64,000 nucleotides of DNA from Roseiarcus sp963742305 (GTDB taxonomy: Bacteria; Pseudomonadota; Alphaproteobacteria; Rhizobiales; Beijerinckiaceae): NCBI GenBank assembly GCA_963742305.1, contig CAVULN010000030.1, positions 12,348 through 76,347 on the forward strand, read 5' to 3'. Made by a program: the position numbers and the translations under genes. Below, piece by piece: positions 60,954-64,000 of this stretch. How positions within the stretch are numbered: the first letter of the stretch is position 1; each line of letters opens with the position of its first letter. Below the pieces are notes generated by a model that saw only the letters and a list, made by a program, of their open reading frames with translations, searched no databases and was not told the DNA's origin.

Positions 60954-61151
60954 CTACATTCGAAAATTACACCACATTGACGGACGTGACTTGGGAGCGC
61001 CGTATTCCATCGCGTCGCAGCATCGCGCGCAGGTCTCGCGCCCCGGCTGCAACTTGACCGGCTCAGAGCAGCGCAGGCACTTCCGCAACTTGCTCTGGCT
61101 CTTGAAGGCGAAAAACCTCTTTGGACAGGCCGAAGAGGTTGCACATGCTAG
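60954..61151 (-). CDS. Possible small zinc-finger protein
   Basis: A frame of about 65 residues has RKCLRCSEPVKLQPGRETCA followed by RC, giving CxxC...CxxC spacing suited to a zinc ribbon. It has no other family similarity. It could be real or a chance frame. Confidence 0.35.
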   Translation of the reverse strand, partial: LACATSSACPKRFFAFKSQSKLRKCLRCSEPVKLQPGRETCARCCDAMEYGAPKSRPSMWCNFRM

Positions 61152-61336
61152 CGGAATGTGCGCCAATAGAGTGGGACGGCGAGAGGATACGAAGCGTTCG
61201 GAGGGCGAGTTATCCCGACCCGATTGAAGAGCTTGTCCGCATCGTGGGGGGGCGGACCCGCGCCCTTGGGGCGATGCTCACCGCCGTCAGGCACCTGCGC
61301 GCCGCACGCGCCCGACCCGTCGAGGATAGGGAGTGA
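61145..61336 (+). CDS. Small hypothetical protein upstream of an HTH gene
   Basis: The 63-residue product (IEWDGERIRSVRRASYPDPI, then ELVRIVGGRTRALGAML) is charged and helical. Its stop overlaps the GTG of the next gene, which supports it being translated. Function unknown. Confidence 0.45.
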   Translation: MLAECAPIEWDGERIRSVRRASYPDPIEELVRIVGGRTRALGAMLTAVRHLRAARARPVEDRE

Positions 61337-61587
61337 GCCCCGACCAGTGCCGGCAGGCGCGTGACACCCTGAAATGGACGCCCAGCGAGCTCGCAGAGGC
61401 CGCCGCCGTCACGCCTTGGGTTATTGTCGCGTTCGAGGAAGGTCGGGAAGTATCGCCGGCCCAAGAGGAAGCAATTCGGTCTGCGCTCGAAGCCGTAGGG
61501 ATCGGCTTTCCATTCGAGATCGTCAACGGCCGCGCTCGGCCGGCGGGCGTCACTTACTCGCCTCGCGATCGAAATGAGGGCCATTAG
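61333..61587 (+). CDS. XRE-like helix-turn-helix protein
   Basis: The 84-residue product has an HTH typical of the XRE family: CRQARDTLKWTPSELAEAAA, then VTPWVIVAFEEGREVSPAQE. It starts at GTG 61333, coupled to the upstream small gene. Its end overlaps the convergent recombinase gene by 38 bases. It may regulate the element or be a lone antitoxin-type regulator. Confidence 0.6.
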   Translation: MSPDQCRQARDTLKWTPSELAEAAAVTPWVIVAFEEGREVSPAQEEAIRSALEAVGIGFPFEIVNGRARPAGVTYSPRDRNEGH

Positions 61588-62360
61588 CTTGTCCGAGAAA
61601 ATGCTCCGCTAGTTGGAAGTCCGGTCGGGCTGCCCTTCGATCGGCTTGCGTTCGTCGGCTAGCCCTGGGCCGAGGCTTTCGTTCGCCCGCGTATTCAAAC
61701 ATTTTGGCCACCGTGCGATCTCGCCAGACATTGCGTTTGCCCGGCGTTTCGATCTCCATCATGGTCAATTGAAGCGCTATCCCATGCAGCGTCTCTCCGC
61801 TGTCTCGCAATTTGCAAAGAAGCGGCAGATAATTTAGCGCGCGCGCCTTCGCTCTTTCTCGCATGGCTCGGACTTGGGCCTTTCTCGCCGCGGCTGAGAA
61901 ACGATGCGTCACCGGATTCGGATTGCCGAATTTCCGACCACGCGCTTTTGCAGCAGCAAAGGCGGCCTTCGTGCGCTCCGAGATCAATCGCGCCTCGTAT
62001 TCGGCCACGGCCGCAAGAATATGGATCGTGAAGCGGTTCGCGAGCGGCATGTCGGCCGCGATAAAATCAACTCCGCTGTCCATCAGGCCAGCAATCATCG
62101 CGGTGCTGCGCGCCAAACGATCGAGCCGCGCAACGATGACGTCTCGCGTCGTAAACGCGACAAAGCCAGAGAGCTTCTTTGATTACGGGTCGATTGTCCT
62201 TTCGGCCGCTCTCGATTTCAGTCAGCTCACCGACGACGTTTCCAGGGTTCGTCTCCAGGTAGCGCCGCACGGCGTCATGCTGAGCCATCAAGCCGAGCCC
62301 CGATCGCTTCTGTTGTTCGCTCGACACCCGGTAATAAACAACCAAGGGGCGAAGGCTCAT
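61550..62360 (-). CDS. Serine recombinase (resolvase family), one extra base
   Basis: The N-terminal catalytic domain starts RPLVVYYRVSSEQQKRSGLG with the nucleophilic Ser in YRVS, then SGRKDNRPVIKEAL. The frame changes at 62141, where an extra base separates the YDAR end from VIVARLDRLARSTAMIAGL. The rest of the domain follows (DFIAADMPLANRFTIHILAA and YEARLISERTKAAFAAAKAR) and then a shorter basic C-terminal domain. The ATG 62360 overlaps the stop of the upstream recombinase as ATGA. Joined length about 269 residues. Confidence 0.8.
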
Positions 62361-63337
62361 TGACCCACCTGTGAGCGAAGCGAAGGCACGTTGAGCGCTC
62401 GCATCAGGTATCGTCGGATCGAGGCGGGTCCCCAATTCCCGCGCTGGGGCGCTTCGATGCCTCGCCGGCGCAACTCGGATGCGATCGTCGCATAGGACGC
62501 GCCTTCGTCTCGTAATGTCAGCAACAGCAGTCTGATCGCGGAGAGCCGCCGGCTCACTCTGACTTGCGCAGTGCCCGTGCGCTTCATCTGCAACCCATCT
62601 GTTTTGGGCGCGAACTCTTCGGCTGTCATTCTAGCGATCCTCCAAATCGAGCCCGCGGTCCAAGGAGCGTTACGAGCGGGGCGAATCCCTTGCGCGTTGA
62701 ATTGGTCGGCTATGACGCGATAAGACTTGCCATCCGCGATCGACCGCCAAATCAACGGAGCTAGATCCCGGGCCCGGGCCTCGCTACGAGAGCGCCTCGC
62801 CAGAGCGCTCAGTTGCTGGCAGCCCGGAGGAAAGCGACGAACTATCTCTCGTTTTGGCTTTGCGGGCTCAACGCCGTGTTCCCTAAGGGCTGCGATAGCC
62901 GATTTGGTTCGTTCCGATTGCAGTTGTGATTCGTATTCCGCTATGGCGGCGAGGACGTGGATCGTGAATTTGTTTGCAAAGGGAAAGTCAGCCGTTACGA
63001 AGTCAAGCCCGCTTTCCATAAGCCGGGAAATCATTTTGACGTTTCGAGACAGACGATCCAGCCGAGCGATGATGAGCGTAGCCCGAGCAACTCGACACAA
63101 CGCTAGTGCGCTGTTCAATTGAGGACGATCGTCTTTGCGGCCGCTGATGGTTTCCGAGAACTCTGCAAGCAGACGGCCCTCATTGGCAGCGAGAAACTCC
63201 CAGACCGACGCACGTTGCGCATCGATCCCCAAGCCGGAGGAGGCCTGCCGGCCTGTCGAGACGCGGTAGTACGCAATGAAGCGGCGACGGGGACCGCCTC
63301 CTTCTTTGACCCAAGCCTCATTGCCGAGAGACTCCAT
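62357..63337 (-). CDS. Serine recombinase (resolvase family), intact
   Basis: The 326-residue product has a catalytic domain with the Ser in RFIAYYRVSTGRQASSGLGI, then SGRKDDRPQLNSALALCRV, LIIARLDRLSRNVKMISRLM and FTIHVLAAIAEYESQLQSER. A longer C-terminal region carries two recombinase-type HTH-like segments (SIADGKSYRVIADQFNAQGI and LTLRDEGASYATIASELRRR). It is followed by a second recombinase with ATGA overlap. Such a pair may act together in integration or cassette exchange. An earlier or later start is possible; ATG 63337 is the first. Confidence 0.85.
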   Translation of the reverse strand: MESLGNEAWVKEGGGPRRRFIAYYRVSTGRQASSGLGIDAQRASVWEFLAANEGRLLAEFSETISGRKDDRPQLNSALALCRVARATLIIARLDRLSRNVKMISRLMESGLDFVTADFPFANKFTIHVLAAIAEYESQLQSERTKSAIAALREHGVEPAKPKREIVRRFPPGCQQLSALARRSRSEARARDLAPLIWRSIADGKSYRVIADQFNAQGIRPARNAPWTAGSIWRIARMTAEEFAPKTDGLQMKRTGTAQVRVSRRLSAIRLLLLTLRDEGASYATIASELRRRGIEAPQRGNWGPASIRRYLMRALNVPSLRSQVGQ

Positions 63338-63350
63338 TTCAGCCGCTCAT

Positions 63351-63722
63351 TCAACTTGGCGCGCAGGGGAACGCACGGCTCAAGCCGGCCGACAGTGCGT
63401 AGCCGTAGGTCTTGTTGGCCGAGTCGGGATTGTCGGCCACGAAACCTTCGAGGATGCCCATCAGTTGGGGGCCGGTGAGCGCTGCCGTCGACGGCGGGCA
63501 GTAGACGGGACGGCCTTGGATCGCACCCGCCCACGACATTCCGTTGGCGAAGGCGCTCGCGATGACCTCCGCGACGGCCGCCATGCCGGGATCGGCATCT
63601 TTCCAGGCTGCCACGAGAGCGCGCGCAGACGTGTCGGCAGGACCAGCCCCAGCCTCGGACGCCCAAACCGCGGCGAGCAGGACCGCCATCGTCATTTTGG
63701 TCAGGCCATCGAGGTTTCGCAT
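63351..63722 (-). CDS. Rap1a/Tai-family immunity-like protein
   Basis: The 123-residue protein has a signal peptide (MAVLLAAVWASEAGAGPADT) and the Rap1a/Tai pattern YCPPSTAALTGPQLMGILEG followed by FVADNPDSANKTYGYAL. This family includes T6SS immunity proteins, but most members are uncharacterised periplasmic proteins. No effector gene is nearby. It lies 13 bases upstream of the recombinase pair in the same orientation, yet its codon use is more chromosomal. Confidence 0.7.
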   Translation of the reverse strand: MRNLDGLTKMTMAVLLAAVWASEAGAGPADTSARALVAAWKDADPGMAAVAEVIASAFANGMSWAGAIQGRPVYCPPSTAALTGPQLMGILEGFVADNPDSANKTYGYALSAGLSRAFPCAPS

Positions 63723-64000
63723 GTTGGCGCACTATGCAGCAACGGACCGCGGGGGCAAAATGGGGTCGGCGATGCTGTCCGTTTGCGACGTCGGCGCGAG
63801 CGGGCCGAGCGACTAGACCCCTTGGTGACGGCGCTAACCGCGCGTTTGGCGGCGACGTGCCTTCTGAAGCTGGCCAAAGAAATCGTCAGGCCGAGAGCGC
63901 AGCGGCGGCGCAAGAGCGGCAACGAGTTGCGCGGATCGTCATCGCGCCAACGACGGGGACGTTATCGGTCTTGATACCATAGCTCGGGGTGGCTATAGAC
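63723..64000. other. Right-edge region without a supportable gene
   Basis: Overlapping short frames on both strands have shadow-like composition. An upstream gene could begin beyond the window. No RNA or repeat was recognised. Confidence 0.35.

Noticed and set aside
4413..62141. Programmed +1 frameshifting as the firm explanation of the 17 shifts
   Set aside because: No shared slippery codon, in-frame stop context or stimulatory structure is visible at the sites. Only araA and the cyclase have a stop codon at the shift. The idea stays open but is not claimed.
49000..63000. A CRISPR array or other regularly spaced repeats as part of a defence island
   Set aside because: The only regular repeats are the four at 52499-52607, which lie in a coding region with variable spacing and no cas gene nearby.
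63351..63722. A T6SS effector-immunity pair based on the Rap1a/Tai-like protein
   Set aside because: No effector (Ssp/Tae-like) gene is adjacent, and the family is mostly uncharacterised outside T6SS.

Overview
The window is high-GC DNA from an alphaproteobacterium, most likely a member of the Hyphomicrobiales near Beijerinckiaceae/Methylocystaceae. The evidence is the gene set: an HpnN hopanoid transporter next to an MlaA lipoprotein, a DmdC-like acyl-CoA dehydrogenase, a type II DAHP synthase and TPR-linked class III adenylate cyclases. The genus cannot be fixed from the sequence alone.

Layout. 1-3.5 kb: a flavin oxidoreductase with a truncated copy of its own start, and small membrane proteins. 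3.8-10.9 kb: a complete L-arabinose module of ABC importer (ATPase, permease, binding protein) plus araB, araA and araD, behind a recognisable promoter. 10.9-17.6 kb: a probable nitrogen-heterocycle or amide catabolic cluster (creatininase family, RidA, NMT1-like binding protein, cytosine-deaminase-like amidohydrolase, FAD oxidase, flavodoxin-fold reductase, LysR regulator). 17.7-27.5 kb: Sua5-type tRNA modification enzyme, acyl-CoA dehydrogenase and enoyl-CoA hydratase, then a mosaic in which the 3' end of the hydratase gene occurs three times around two class III cyclase genes, a GDSL hydrolase and a PHB depolymerase. 27.5-46.4 kb: mostly housekeeping genes (YHS, NUDIX, pdxH, dnaJ-like, ECF sigma/anti-sigma, fabI, MFS, DAHP synthase, acyltransferase, nadE), then a cyclic-nucleotide-binding protein followed by three tandem Pycsar-effector-like membrane proteins, then DUF2147, hpnN and mlaA.

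46.6-63.3 kb is an integrated element plus insertion-sequence debris. It holds a tyrosine integrase, two AlpA-like regulators, a DEAD-family helicase, a replication-initiator-like protein with four iteron-like repeats inside its gene, a ParB-like protein, a zinc-ribbon protein, a polyprenyl-phosphate glycosyltransferase, a methyltransferase, a large membrane protein, IS fragments and two translationally coupled serine recombinases. No rRNA, tRNA or CRISPR array was seen.

The most unusual feature of the window is its reading frames. At least 17 sites in ten genes carry one extra base, and all 17 shifts have the same sign. The affected genes include araA, araB, nadE and the DAHP synthase, and six of the sites lie in one oxidase gene. 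I reconstructed each product by joining frames. The cause may be a base-calling artefact, gene decay or recoding, and the sequence alone cannot separate these.
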